From Phlebiopsis flavidoalba (taxonomy: Eukaryota > Basidiomycota > Agaricomycetes > Polyporales > Phanerochaetaceae), in the NCBI GenBank assembly GCA_035772785.1, contig JAOCPU010000001.1, positions 62,001 through 126,000 on the forward strand: a DNA stretch of 64,000 bases. Reading direction: 5' to 3'. The translations under genes were made by a program, and so were the position numbers. This document shows positions 34,846 to 46,386 of the stretch, one piece after another (the first letter of the stretch is position 1; each line of letters starts with the position of its first letter). The notes below the pieces were generated by a model. That model did not search any database and was not told the DNA's origin. It saw only the letters and a program-made list of their open reading frames with translations.

Positions 34846-35472
34846 AAAGCATGTAACTCGTCATATATTTGTACAATATATAAAGCTAGGAGTAGCTCTC
34901 TACCTATGCGGTGTCATATCAAATTTCCAGTAACTCAACTGTTGCATGGACGTGTTGAGAGCTCATGCTCAAATGTAGCACCGAAACGCCAGTGACCGTC
35001 GAGCTCTGACTGGCAAAGAGCTTCGCGGCAAGATATATTTTTCGCCATATATCTCACTGCGAACCTCCTTGTCAGGCGGGCTTGCCCAGCATGGCTCTCT
35101 AGATGACATGAATGTAGAGGAAGGGGGCCCATAATGCTCGGGGAGCACAAAGCCACGAGTATATATACACTTGACACCTATGTTTCAAACCCAGAAGTCC
35201 GCTCGCACACGCATGCTCACCCAAAACTGGGACAAAGAGTCTTTGTTCTGTGGATATGCTGTGCATGGATGTGTTACTTATCGTAAATCGCAGAATGGTG
35301 TGCCTGACGAAGTGGGCCTGCAGAGCCATCAGCCGATTCGCGATGCATTCCAAGTTGAGTGGGGAGACCTGTTGTACAAGATACATTGATACTACTGTTA
35401 CAAGGGGAGGCAATGCTGTGTGCTTCGCTACAGCTTGTTTTCGTATTTCGGAGAGGAACAACAAACATCATT
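34846..35472. other. Convergent intergenic region after LEU4
   Basis: About 630 AT-richer bases between the stops of LEU4 (+) and the decarboxylase (-). No gene is recognised. It should contain both 3' regions. Confidence 0.45.
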
Positions 35473-38400
35473 TTACTCGTCGAACATGTACGCATTGATG
35501 ACCTTGCGCCACTCGTCCTTGGCATCGGGGTGCGCCGCCCTCGACGTGTAGCTGAACATGCGGTGCGATCGGCGGCCGGTGAACTCCTGGGTGTTGAGCC
35601 TATCGAAGTCGACGAACGCGGCGCCGACGATCTTCATCGTGCCTGCGACGTATTGCTCGGACTCGCCGATGGCGGACACGAGGCCGGGGCCATGAGCAAC
35701 GGCTGGGGTTCGGGTCCCTGTACACCTTGACATTGTTACGTCTTGCCCTCCGCGAACCAGCGCGTGCTCATCGTGTCCGCGGGCTGCATGCCTGCTTCAG
35801 AGAGCGTGCAACGCTCAGGAGCAGACCTTGCGCAACGTGCTCCGCGGTGAAAGGCGCGACGAGCGTGAGCGTGACCTCGCGTTGAGCTGCACATTCGGCG
35901 CCTTGACGAGCGCGTGCTCGATGAAGAAGCGGCCGTCGCGGCCGTACAGGTAGAATGGCACCGTCGAGGCGGGATATTTGTCGTCGCGCCAGCGAGAGTC
36001 GAGTGCACGGTTCTTGATGACGCGGATGTTGGAGATACGCACGCGTGTAAGAAGGGTGCCATCGCTGGAGCACACATTAGCAGCTATCTCACTAAACAGT
36101 CGGGATACTCACCTCGTGGTGGTGACACCTTCGAAGGACGCGCCATCCTTCGCGATATCGCTCATGTTGGCATCCACGGCGGTGGTAAGGAAGAAGGTTT
36201 TCGAGGCGTCTTGGGCAGCGCTGTGTAGAGTCTTCTCAGTCTTGATATCCGCGCTGAGGATGACTTGGAAGCGACTGTTGGCGTTGTAAAAGTACGGGCG
36301 GTAGACGAGGAATGCGTGTCCATGAGTCAGCCGAGGGGTTGAAGCCTTGCAGAATGAACGAATGCTCCTGAGGCGTGATGGTATTGGCGGGCGACGACAT
36401 GCTGCAAAGACTCTACAGCCAGATGTTTTTGAACAAAACATGGGAAACGTACCTCCATCTCTTCCTCTAACACCTTCTGGAAGATGTCGGCCACCTGCTT
36501 AACGAAGTTGCCGGCGGTCTGGAAGGGCGACATGACGACGTTGCGGAGGACGAATAGGTCCTGATTCGAGTCCGTCTCGAGCTCGAGTCGTTCCTTGAAG
36601 TGCTTCACGCACTCGCCATACTCGGCCGTCTTGAACGTCGTCGCGCTGAGGAAACATCGGGATCTCGCCCGGCTTGCGGTCCGGTGTCGTGATCGACAAT
36701 CGCTTGAAGATCGCATTGTTCAGGTAGTTGGCCTCCTCGACGTCGCTGTTCGGCTTGCCGTTGATGCGGAAGTTGCACGCAAAGGCGTTGATGTTCAAGT
36801 CCGAGCCTAAGGCACGAAGCTCCTCCATTGCCCGTTGGTTCTTGATGAGAGCTTCGTTCGACATGCCGAGGATGTGTTGGTTGCGGATGAACTCTTTCTC
36901 TTCCTTGACCCAGCAGGGATTGGGCTCGGCCTGGAGGGGGTTCAATGGCACGACAATGAATGGGTCGGTGTCGACAGACATCGCTGCCCAGTGTGCGGAT
37001 ATCTACGGTTGGTGAGTATTTGCGCTCAGAAATGACAATTAAGCGAACTTACCCTACCACACACGACCAGGTGACTTCACCGAGCAATGCTCCGTGACCA
37101 TCCTGGTGCAGACCAACAATCTGGTGATGCAAATAAGCAGCAACGGCGGGCGCGCCGGGTTTGCTAGGGAGAAGAAGCAGAGTCAGCCTTAGGTTTCGCC
37201 ACAGGATTATGACACATACCTGCCCTCGACACCGTAGATGCCGATAGACTCGCCATCGTCTGACTGCTTGATATACGGCGCCGTCCATGTCACGAGATAC
37301 CTCATCCTGCCATCGCGGTAGCACCAGCCCACCAGCGGGGTACGGAATATATCCCGCCTTGTGCGGGTCGATTGTGATCGAGTCGGTTCTCTTCAGCGCG
37401 AGGAACTGGCGGATGGTACTCTTGCGGAGTGTCGCGGTGGGGACGTACTCGCGCTCGGGCTCGTTGACGGGCATCTTCGTCTTGAGCGGGTTGACGCGCA
37501 CCATGGAAGCGAAGTAGCCGCCCCACGCCGCGTCGGCGTGCACGAGGAAGCAGAGACCTTTCTTCTCGTACTCGTCGCGGAGGTCGAGGATCTCGTCGAG
37601 CGGGTCGACACAACCCTCCTCAGTCGAGCCAATGATAGCGACGACAGCGAAGACGGGCTTTTCGTGCGTGAGGCAGTCCTCGAGGCGTTCCCGGAGGATC
37701 GTAGTGTTGATGCGGGCGTGAATGTCGATAGGAACGTCCTCCATGTATTTGGATCCCAGGCCAGCAAGAGCTAGATGTCACTTCAGCTACGGAGGTCTGG
37801 TCAATATAAAGGACAGCGTACCTGCGCCCTTCGGCCACGAATAGTGCTTCGTGTTCGAGATGAAGTAGCGTGGGGACACGGGCATCTGCCACTCTGCCTC
37901 TACCGCCTGCTTTCCCTTCGTCTGAACGATGAAGTCGTTCAAGACCGAGTCAAGGTAGGTGGGTGTGATGCCATACTCATCCTCAAGACGTCCGGGAATG
38001 TCCAGGATGGTCTTCGAGGGTAGGTTGAGCAACTCCCAAAGAGTGAGCTCAGAGAATAGCTTGGGTTCGGCGCCTTCCTTGGGGAGAGGGATGATGAACG
38101 AGGGGGAAATGAACTCCAGAGGCTGACCAGGCTTCATCGCGTCACGCAGGGAGAGAGGGTAGTACTTCAAGTTACGGGCGACCCTGTACGGGAAAAAATG
38201 AGTCGCCGCTCACTGCGATTAAGTTCGGTAGACTTACCAGATCGACTCCAGGTTGGCGACAGTACCGTCACATGCGATATGCCCCCAGTAATTGGGCTTG
38301 TGGTTCTCGTCCTTTTCGTCATATCCAAGCATCTCACACATATCGCGCCCTACATCGATTTCGAGACGAGTCGTGATGGGACTCGCCTCAAACGCGACGT

Positions 38401-38854
38401 GTTGGGGGTTGTTTCATGACAGTGGCGACCCAGCCGAGCATGCCGGGCAGGCCCATCTCGAACGACATGTGACCATTGTACCGCTGGGAGAAAAAGGGGA
38501 TCGAATAGTCGTACAGCAGATTGGTGATACGCGTGAACTGCTCGACAAGATTGGTCTGGTGCTTTTGGAAGTTCTCGGACTCTTGAATAGCAGACGTGAT
38601 GAAAGCCTGAATATGTGTAAGCAAGGCGGTAACGAAGCTTAAATGAAGATACTTACACCGTCTTCAGGGTGATAAGCAAGACGCGATGCGGTCTGTAGAT
38701 CAACGGCCTTCCCGAAGAGGCCTTTCAGCAGGTCTGCGTTCTCGCCTTGTGGGCCGAGGAACCAAGCAGAGACAGCCTCATGGAAGTTGGCATGAACGGC
38801 ATCGGAGTAGGCTCTGGGGCCCTTGTGATCGTGATGGTGCTGTTTTTGAGCCAT
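35473..38854 (-). CDS. PLP-dependent group II decarboxylase, non-canonical aromatic amino acid decarboxylase-like
   Basis: Likely decarboxylates an aromatic amino acid (Tyr, Phe or Trp) to the amine; substrate not proven. The start at 38854 reads MAQKQHHHDHKGPRAYSDAV. N-terminal helical part: FSQRYNGHMSFEMGLPGML (38500-38440), GYDEKDENHKPNYWGHIACDGTVANLES (38330-38250, here split), YYPLSLRDAMKPGQPLEF. Catalytic core: ISNTKHYSWPKGAGT (37860-37810), VVAIIGSTEEGCVDPLDEIL (37645-37590), FLVHADAAWGGYFASM (37555-37505) with the PLP-contacting DAAWGG, and ITIDPHKAGYIPYPAGG (37385-37325) with the Schiff-base Lys. A long C-terminal part (36980-35473) includes DTDPFIVVPLNPLQAEPNP, VSNIRVIKNRALDSRWRDD and DEWRKVINAYMFDE. 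The HKAGYIPYPAGG site resembles bacterial tyrosine decarboxylase, and the size (about 950 residues with a C-terminal extension) resembles the Psilocybe ncAAAD. Frame changes occur, especially 36000-36700. Confidence 0.8.
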
Positions 38855-40128
38855 GGGGTGTACGTGTGCGCCGGTGAAGGATCTTCTGGCTCGAGCAAGC
38901 CTTTATACACAGAGAGTGAGCGCTTGTGAGCAGAATCTCACTTTTGGGATGAAGCGGATGGTGTTTACCGGGGGTCGCCTGGTGACCTGCCAATACGCAT
39001 GGAAATGGACCGTGCAATGCGACCCTTGGTACGTGGGTATTGGCGAAACGTTCAATGAAGACACTCAGGATGCTTCGCTTGGGTCGCTGTCGAGCGTCTT
39101 TGGAAGATAGCGATATGAACGTCAGGTGGAATTGTCTTATTCGAGTAAGGTTCATTCAACGTGCCTTAGCATCATCACAAAAAACTCATCACAGATAGCT
39201 CCTATTGCCTTTCATCAATCTACCACGATCCCTTCCGGGCGTTTTGCAAACCAGTTGTGCATGGAAGAGCCCTTCGCGTATACCTCTGGTGTATAATTTC
39301 GGGGATCCGGAAGCCTGTGCAGTAGATATCTCCAACACGTCACGCTGAGATGGAGCCATCGATGAGAATGAGGAACCATGGACGGGCCCATGAGCCCATC
39401 TGGACCTGTTCTATACTCGTTCTAGTAAAGAAGGAATGGAGTTCGTTGAAACGTGTCTATCGTAGGCTCATGAGTATACCGACGAGCACAAAAAACGCTG
39501 TGCGTTCGTAACTCACGCATTAATTATCTTAGGTCCTATGACTGCGTCTTTGACGTCAACGTTGCCGGCAAGGCCTCGAGAGTAGGGACAATTTCTCAAA
39601 CGTAAGCCCATCTTGAGCCCGAGCATGGAAGACAAAGAGATTCATCTTGATACACGTGTCATGAACTCGGGTCGAGCCCCTCGGCGTTTTCAAGTCGGCC
39701 CAGGAGGTAGCCTTGAAATTCAGGGGAGGGCAGCTTCTGTAGCCAATCAGTAGTACGGTTATGTCGTCATGAGCAAAACTTAGGCATCGGCCGAGAAGGG
39801 GGGTAAGATCAAGACTGTGCGGGACCCAATGAAACCGTAGCTGGACATGACAGCAAGAGGCAAGTCGCCATTCGTCAACGTGAGCGCGGCCAAATGCGGA
39901 AGGGCGCATCACCCCATCACTTCTCTCTCACGCCACGATTGCTGCACACGCGCGCGCCAAAGGCTGTTCTGCCTTCTGTTCCGACCACCACGACGCGTGG
40001 GCCGCGCCTCCTCAAAATTCGTATCCTGTTGACTTCTTGTTACCGTTAGACAGAGCGAGTGCGCTTGTTGCTTTTGTGAGACTGTGTAGGTACCAGGCAT
40101 ACACTAATCTAGCGTTCGGCGTTGTATC
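38855..40128. other. Divergent intergenic region between the decarboxylase and CLP1
   Basis: About 1.27 kb between divergent starts, long for this window. Minus-strand open frames at 39912-39556 and 39155-38778 have no motif. No repeat or RNA gene is seen. It presumably carries both promoters. Confidence 0.35.
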
Positions 40129-42029
40129 ATGGCGGAGGCCATCGCGACCCCCGAGGGACTGGGAGCTCAGCGCAGAGAGTGAATACCGATTCGAATTAGA
40201 TCAAGGTGCTTCGCTCGCGATCAAGGTCAGTACTGATTAGCTCTCTTTATTCATATCCCTTTTCAATTACTCATGATATACGCTGTAGCTGGTGCACGGG
40301 CCAGGCAGAGATCTTCGGGGCCGAGCTAGTTGAGGGTAAAACCTACCTTTTCTACGAAGAATGCAAAGCCGCAGTATCACCTGGCGCAGGGCTGTACCAT
40401 TCAGATAAGATCTACTTCCCTGCATATCGCGACGTTCGCAGCTCACCGTACAGCACGTCACAGGCCAGCCATCAACCGAGTATGTCTCTGAGGAGACACC
40501 CATGACCGCCTACGCCAAATCTACACGTAGCTTTCGAAGCAATGCGCATACGTGCTCTCGAGCGCGCGAAACGGCAAAACACCGCAGAAAGAAAACACAG
40601 AGCCGCCGCGTGTGTGCTCGTTGTCGGACCCGAGAATGCGGGCAAGACGTCGATCACGAAGATATTGATCAAACTATGCAACACGCGCTGGCCAGGGATG
40701 GAGCCCAATGCTCCGTAAACGTTGATCCTGGAGAGGTATTTGTTCTCAAATCCTGTGTACTCAGGCGTGAGCTGACTTCGTGTGTCGGGCAGGGTGGATG
40801 CATGCTGCCGGGCACAATCTCAGCAGCCCCTATATTGGTCCCGCTCCAGACGGCTACCCCAGCGCATACCCTTGGTTCCTCTGCCACGTCGGCACAAGCA
40901 CATATGCAATCCAACTCCCTCGTGCCGCTCGCGTACTGGTACGGACATGCGGAGAACGAAGCGGAACCCACTTTTTGCTCGATCGGCTGATTCGTAACTT
41001 GGGCGAAAATATATGGGATAGATTGACTGATGACACTCAAGGTAGCGAATTGTTTCATTCGTTCATGTAGGCTTCTTAACCAGTCGCGACATAGGGAGGG
41101 TTTCTGGCTGTGTCGTTGACACGCCGTCATCATTTGCCGCTAGCTCGGGCGGGGCTTCGGAGCACACCACCGACAATCTCTCATCAAAGCCTGTGTCGAT
41201 GCCTTTAGAAGTAAGTAGCCCTCATATTTCATCGTTCATCTCGTTAACCTATACTCTCAAAGTCAACACGATCCTAGTGGTCGGCCACGAAAAGCTCAAC
41301 GTTGAGATGCAGCGGACCTACGGCTCTCGCATTACTGTCGTAAAGATTCCAAAGTCCGGCGGGCGTGGTAGAACTCGACGCTGCATATCGCGCACGCGTG
41401 CGCAAGTACCAGATGCACTCCTACTTCTACGGCGAACGGATCAATCCTCCTCGCCGGGTATGCCATCCATGGCAAGTGCGCTCGCTGCGACGGGGTATCT
41501 CATTAGCGGGTGAGCAGCCGATGGACTTCACGCTCGCGCCCGCTAGCTCATTTGTGGTTGGTTTGCGGATATGAGCATATGGAGGATTGTGAGAGAACTG
41601 GGGTAAGACAACACCGCTTCGTGGATGAAGTGAATCTCAAACTGTCTCTTTGGGACAGAAACGATCGGGCGCCGGCCTCAGCCTTAACCCATTGGCGCCA
41701 CACGCGTCGTCTCTGAGATGCAGCCCTTCAAGTGGACCCCGCCCAATCTGGGTCGCGGTCTATACAATGGCCGTTCTCGCGCTCGTGGCAGACCCTAAAC
41801 CCCGACGAGGCCGAGCGATATGACGAAGAGATACTCGATTTGCACGTTGTCGGCTTCATTGTGATGTAAGTTGGATTCGCGAGTAAGATTGAAGTCTATC
41901 AACTAAACAAGCAACCCCAGAACTGCGGTTGATGCTCCAAACAAGAGGATGACCGTGTTGGCGCCAGGGCAGGGGCCATTGTCGGGCAGAACGGCTGAAA
42001 TCGTTGGTTCGTTTGAGTGGCAAGAATAG
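40129..42029 (+). CDS. CLP1: mRNA cleavage/polyadenylation factor CLP1
   Basis: Subunit of cleavage factor IA that binds PCF11 and ATP during pre-mRNA 3' processing in the nucleus. ATG at 40129 (MAEAIATP) leads by a one-base shift to DWELSAESEYRFELDQGASL, then an intron. The N-terminal beta domain has GQAEIFGAELVEGKTYLFYE (40300-40360). The Walker A motif VLVVGPENAGKTSITKIL is at about 40616-40670. Next come NVDPGE, GWMLPGTISAAPI (40790-40830), NLGENIWDRL (40998), VVDTPSSFAA (41112), ILVVGHEKLNVEMQRTYGSR (41270-41330), VVKIPKSGG, VVELDAAYRARVRKYQMHSY (41365-41425). The C-terminal domain ends MTVLAPGQGPLSGRTAEIVG then SFEWQE before TAG at 42027. Order, length (about 450 residues) and the characteristic FEWQ-like end all match CLP1. 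Several indels and introns occur. Confidence 0.92.
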
Positions 42030-43086
42030 TGTGCGCATAGCGTATGTCGAGTTTTGCGTCTCTCATGCTCAACTCGGCGAAATACTACACATCTCTCAGA
42101 CTCTGCGTGGAATAAACATTCTTCCCCGCTGAACCTGCATCGTGTGGCACTAAGGAGGTCTCTGCACTGCCTTGTAATCGAAGACGACGGAGAACGGTGG
42201 TGCTGTGACATCGCTCATATGCACCAGTTATTGACAGGTGCAGCTCCACATCGGAGCTGACAACGAAACCTTCACCGCCCCGAAGCAGCACGAACGGGCT
42301 ATGCCGCTGTGAAGTCTAACATAACCAGTCCGATCGGTAGCGACTGTTTATGCGGGCGGCTTGGGGGATGGCATCCGCGACTGGCCTGTTTTTTGAACGG
42401 CGGACAAGGACGCATCGCCCAGAGATCGCGTCAGCCGCGGGCCCCAGAGGCATAAACACCCGCCTTGACTTGCTTTGAGTTGTCCACGGTCCTTTCTCCT
42501 CTCCTCCATTCTGTTCGCTGCGCTTTTCCAGTGGCTCTCCTTTGTCTACATCTGCACCTGCGGGTCTAGATTCAAGTAGATCACAGCGCAGTCCAAAGAA
42601 TCTCTCAGATTGATAACACAGTCTGAGAGTCACAATGTTTGCGATCTCACGAGACACGGCCGGCGAAGTACTTGCTCACATCTAGGCCAACCGAGCCCGG
42701 AGCGCGCCACAAACGCGATCTCATGGCGCTAATACCGGAGTTTGAAATGATCCTCGCATTAACGTTCTCGTTGAGGGCAGTTGAATTCGAACCTGCACCT
42801 CTCCCCATTGTTCTCAGGGTCTCCTACGGCCACCACGCGCAGAAACACCGCCATAAACATGGGGGAGAACACGGACATGCGACAGGATACCAAAATATCC
42901 TATAAAAAGAAGCCGTAGCTGCTATGAGGCGGACACAAGGAGTCATGGGCTGCTATGAGGCGGACACAAGGAGCTATGGCTGCTATGAGGCTGACACAAG
43001 GAGCCATGGCTTGCTATGACAGACGGACATCGAATCCCCCTCATTTTCTGACCCACAGTACGCGCATTGCTTTCTCTATCTGCATC
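42030..43086. other. Intergenic region between CLP1 and the FunK1 gene
   Basis: About 1 kb without a recognised gene. It contains a 30-31 bp tandem repeat (listed separately) shortly upstream of the FunK1 start. Open frames at 42316-42657 (-) and 42639-42905 (+) lack motifs. Confidence 0.4.
42918..43010 (+). repeat. Tandem repeat, 30-31 bp unit, three full copies
   Basis: The unit begins GCTGCTATGAGGCGGACACA and ends in GGAG(T/C)(C/T)ATG. Copies start at about 42918, 42949 and 42979, with a partial fourth from 43009. Copies differ at only a few positions. No spacers are present, so it is a minisatellite, not a CRISPR. It lies about 80-170 bases before the FunK1 ATG. Confidence 0.85.
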
Positions 43087-45903
43087 ATGGCTCAGCCCCT
43101 GCCTGCCTTCCGTCGCATTTGTCCCCACTGAAGGGTAAAAAAAAAAAATCTAGCCACAGTGTACAACCCGCCTCGAGGTGGAACGACGTGCGCGAAGAAC
43201 ATAGTGTGGGGACCTCGACGAACAAGTTTCAGAAGTGAAGAGGTCCTTCTTCGAGCAACATCTCCTTCCTTCCTCGCCCGTATCCGACCCAAACGCCTCC
43301 GGAGCGACGGTCAAACGCCTTCGCAACAACGAGAAGATCACGAAGGAAGGAGTATGGTGGGGCTGGCGGAAGCCATCCGCGTCTGACAAGGCCGAGGAAC
43401 ACTGTATCCTTTCAAGGACTTTCCGTCTCTTGTCGACGCCATTGTCAAGGCAGCTCGGCTTTCCGAAGATACTATCAGAAACGTTGAAAATCTGCGTGTA
43501 ATCCAGTGTTTTCCTTGGCTTCCTATGTCCGTGAAATACCTCGAAACCGATTACTAACGGGATCTGGAAGGGTGCCGACGATTTAGAAGACGATCCCGCC
43601 ACTGAAGAGCGGACAGCCCAAGTGGCTTGACGTCGCCACCACCTGGCGAGTTCAAGAAAAAAAACACAGATGCAGACTTCGTTGATGTAAGTTCATAATA
43701 ACACTGATTGTCGACCTTTCTGCATATGACTTGAATGCCACCAGGACGCCAGAAAGGTTCTCACTGGTCGATGAGCCACATCATGAGCAGAAGACGCGCG
43801 CCGGGCCTATGTCATCGGCTTCACAATCGAGGACTCGTCCATGCGGTAGGTTGGTACTGTAGTCGTTCAGACGTCTTCGTGTCAGAGGCTTTCGATTGGT
43901 TGACGGTGCGCGATCTGCTCGTTCATGTTAAATTGAAACTGAACATAACTTCTCCTCAGGAAACACGCGGTCTTTGTCGACTTTATCCTCAGGATTTCCT
44001 TTGCCACCAGAGCGCAGCTGGGATGGGACACCTCGATTGAACTACACCGAGCGACCCTAGCCGACGGTCCCGGCGAGCTGCAGTACGATATTACCGTCCC
44101 AGGGCCAAGGCGAGGAAACGCTGAGAACGTTCAGGACCCAGAGGCTTATCTCTAACTTCGGTGCGGAGGCCTTGCGTGGACCCGGGACCCGTGTGTGGGG
44201 AAGTGAAGGAGCTCAACGCGGGATGGGAGAGATGGTCGGCGAGCCTTGTGTCTTGAAGGACTCGTGGGTCGACACTGACAGAACAGACGCCGCGAGGGTG
44301 ACATCTTGAAAGGTATTCGCGAGGCCGCTGCCAAGAGGGGTCTAGAAGATCCAGACTTTGTGAGTAGAGTGAACCGTTCCCCTTCTAACGCCTGTCGTCC
44401 TACGCAGACGTCTGCTGTGATAAACGGGTCGATAAAACGTGTCATTGGGAGGAGACCCCGCAGTACACGGAGGCGAAGATCATCCGCCTTAGGTCCAAGA
44501 AGAGGACCCTCGTCCCGCCTAGTTTTATCCACCATTGGATTGCATGCTATTGGGGGTGGCGGCAGAGAAAAAGCCCGAATCATTCATTCATGGCTTGGCC
44601 ATCCAAAGTTCATCACCCGGACTTGTCTTCGAAGAAGTTTGCGAGACCATGACGAGGTCGCGACGTAACATCGCTGGCCGAAGCTTTTCCGCTACCTCGT
44701 TCATATCACCGAGGGTGAGCCCGATTGTTGACTTCATCTTTATGCATACTGATGAGTGATAAAACGGTATAGCTCTGAAATATCTTCACGAGCTTGGATG
44801 GGTCCACAGGGACATCAGCTCTGGTAACATTCTAGTCCTCAACGGAGTTGCCCAAGCTATCAGATCTGGAATACGCAAAACACGAGAGCGATTCGACTGT
44901 ACACGGGGTTCGAACGGTACGCCACATCAAGTGTCTCTTTGTATAAGGCTCTAACAAATACCATCATTGTTTTGCAGGGCACCCAGCCCGTACTTCATGT
45001 CCGTAGAGGTCGAGAGTACCAGTTATTTGGCCTACTCGAAACCGCCTTCAGAGCCGCAGCCCGCAGCAAAGCGTGGAAGGGCTCTCTCTCTCGCGATGCG
45101 CTAGACGCGCTTTTCATGAGCAAGCCTAAGAACCATTCGCGCGGCTTACCTCTCCAACCATCCACGTCGAAGCGTCACGTGGTCGCGTTCAGTTACAATC
45201 CGCTCCACGACGTGGAGTCGTCTCATGTGGCTTGGCTGGTTTTTCTTCTGCTCCCCACGAAGCTCGAATCCATTCCGGGGACTCCACCTTCGCAACACTC
45301 CCTGCCTTCACGGAGAGCCAACAAAAACTGGCGAATAAAATGTTCACTGAAAAGGGAGCCCGGATGTTGTACATGACAAACGGACGCAGAACTTGAGTTA
45401 ACACGTAGAGAATGCTTCCCTACACCCTACAGTCCTCATGGTCGCGAGGGTACTCCTAGAGTGCCACTCAGAGTTGCTAAAGGCCTATAGGTCCGCCGAA
45501 CGGAACCTGGTAGAGCGGATCCCTTTCACGGTTGCAAAATCCCATGGTTTGTACGACAACTACAGCGAGAATCTCTCCCGCATCGCAGAGACCACTGCTG
45601 CAACAAGACATCACCATCAAGCCCGATCAGGACTCGTGCGACCGTCTACGCAAGGACATGAGTCTGGAGGAAGGCCTCGACCACGACACGATGCCGGAAT
45701 CAAACGGGGGTAGCAATAAGTTGAGCGACGATACAGCCCGAACGAGCGGAAGGCCACAGACAAGAAGCAGAAGACCGTCGGCAATCGCGATCGACGCCGC
45801 ACTCGCAAGCCGCACTTCAAGTTCTCGACTTGACGACGGAGCTCCGGGATGCCTTTCAAACACGGAGTACTCTTCTCCTGCCCCTGCAGAGTCCACGAAC
45901 TAA
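43087..45903 (+). CDS. FunK1-family fungal protein kinase
   Basis: Protein kinase of the fungus-specific FunK1 family, expanded in Agaricomycetes; substrates unknown. N-terminal part: HSVGTSTNKFQK (43200), WGWRKPSASDKAEEH (43360), KDFPSLVDAIVKAARLSEDT (43415-43475) and NVENLRV. Middle: KWLDVATTW (43620), VIGFTIEDSSMRL, ELQYDITVPGPRRGNAENVQ (44080-44135), VLKDSWVDTDRT (44250). Kinase core: ALKYLHELGWVHRDISSGNI (44773-44830) with the HRDISSGN catalytic loop, then after a shift KLSDLEYAKHESDSTVHGVR (44850-44910), where SDLEYAK replaces the usual DFG, then GTQPV, and SYNPLHDVESS (45193). These are hallmark FunK1 strings. A basic tail rich in Arg/Lys ends at TAA 45901. The first exon is uncertain: ATG at 43087 soon meets a stop and an A12 run (43137), so the start is provisional. 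Many frame changes occur. Confidence 0.8.
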
Positions 45904-46386
45904 AACTTGAATTAAAATTTGAATAGGACAGTTTTGTTTTGCTTTCTATCTCACTTTTGAACTATCACATGTCTCCCGCAATTTGTACACCTCTTCCATC
46001 TCAATCACATCCATTATTTCGCTCATTGTCGTGCGCGTTCCCTCGTACTACCCGAAAAGTGTTCCTACAGTATACGCACGACTTAACGCGACCCTCGGTC
46101 GAGCTACAAGGGGGGTCTCTCGAGTCTCATTGGCTTGGTTGCCAAAGTCTCATTGCGATGTTGAGCCGCATGTCGAGTAACGACACCTGAGTGAAGCATA
46201 AACAAAAAAGTGAGCGACATATGCACTGCTATTTTGTACCTATGCATGACCCCGCTTCGGCTACTTAGTGTAGGGCAGGCTGAAGGGATCCTGGCATCAG
46301 TAGCTCATACATTACTCTAACAATCAATATAAAGTAGGTATAGAAAGGAAACATGCGTAGACCAGTAGCCATCGCAAGATTGAGGG
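45904..46386. other. Convergent intergenic region
   Basis: About 480 bases between the stops of FunK1 (+) and the NADH dehydrogenase (-), AT-richer than its surroundings. It holds no recognisable gene; 3' regions of both neighbours are expected. Confidence 0.45.

Noticed and set aside
42918..43010. Possible CRISPR array
   Set aside because: The units are directly adjacent with no unique spacers, only three copies exist, and the DNA is eukaryotic; it is a minisatellite.
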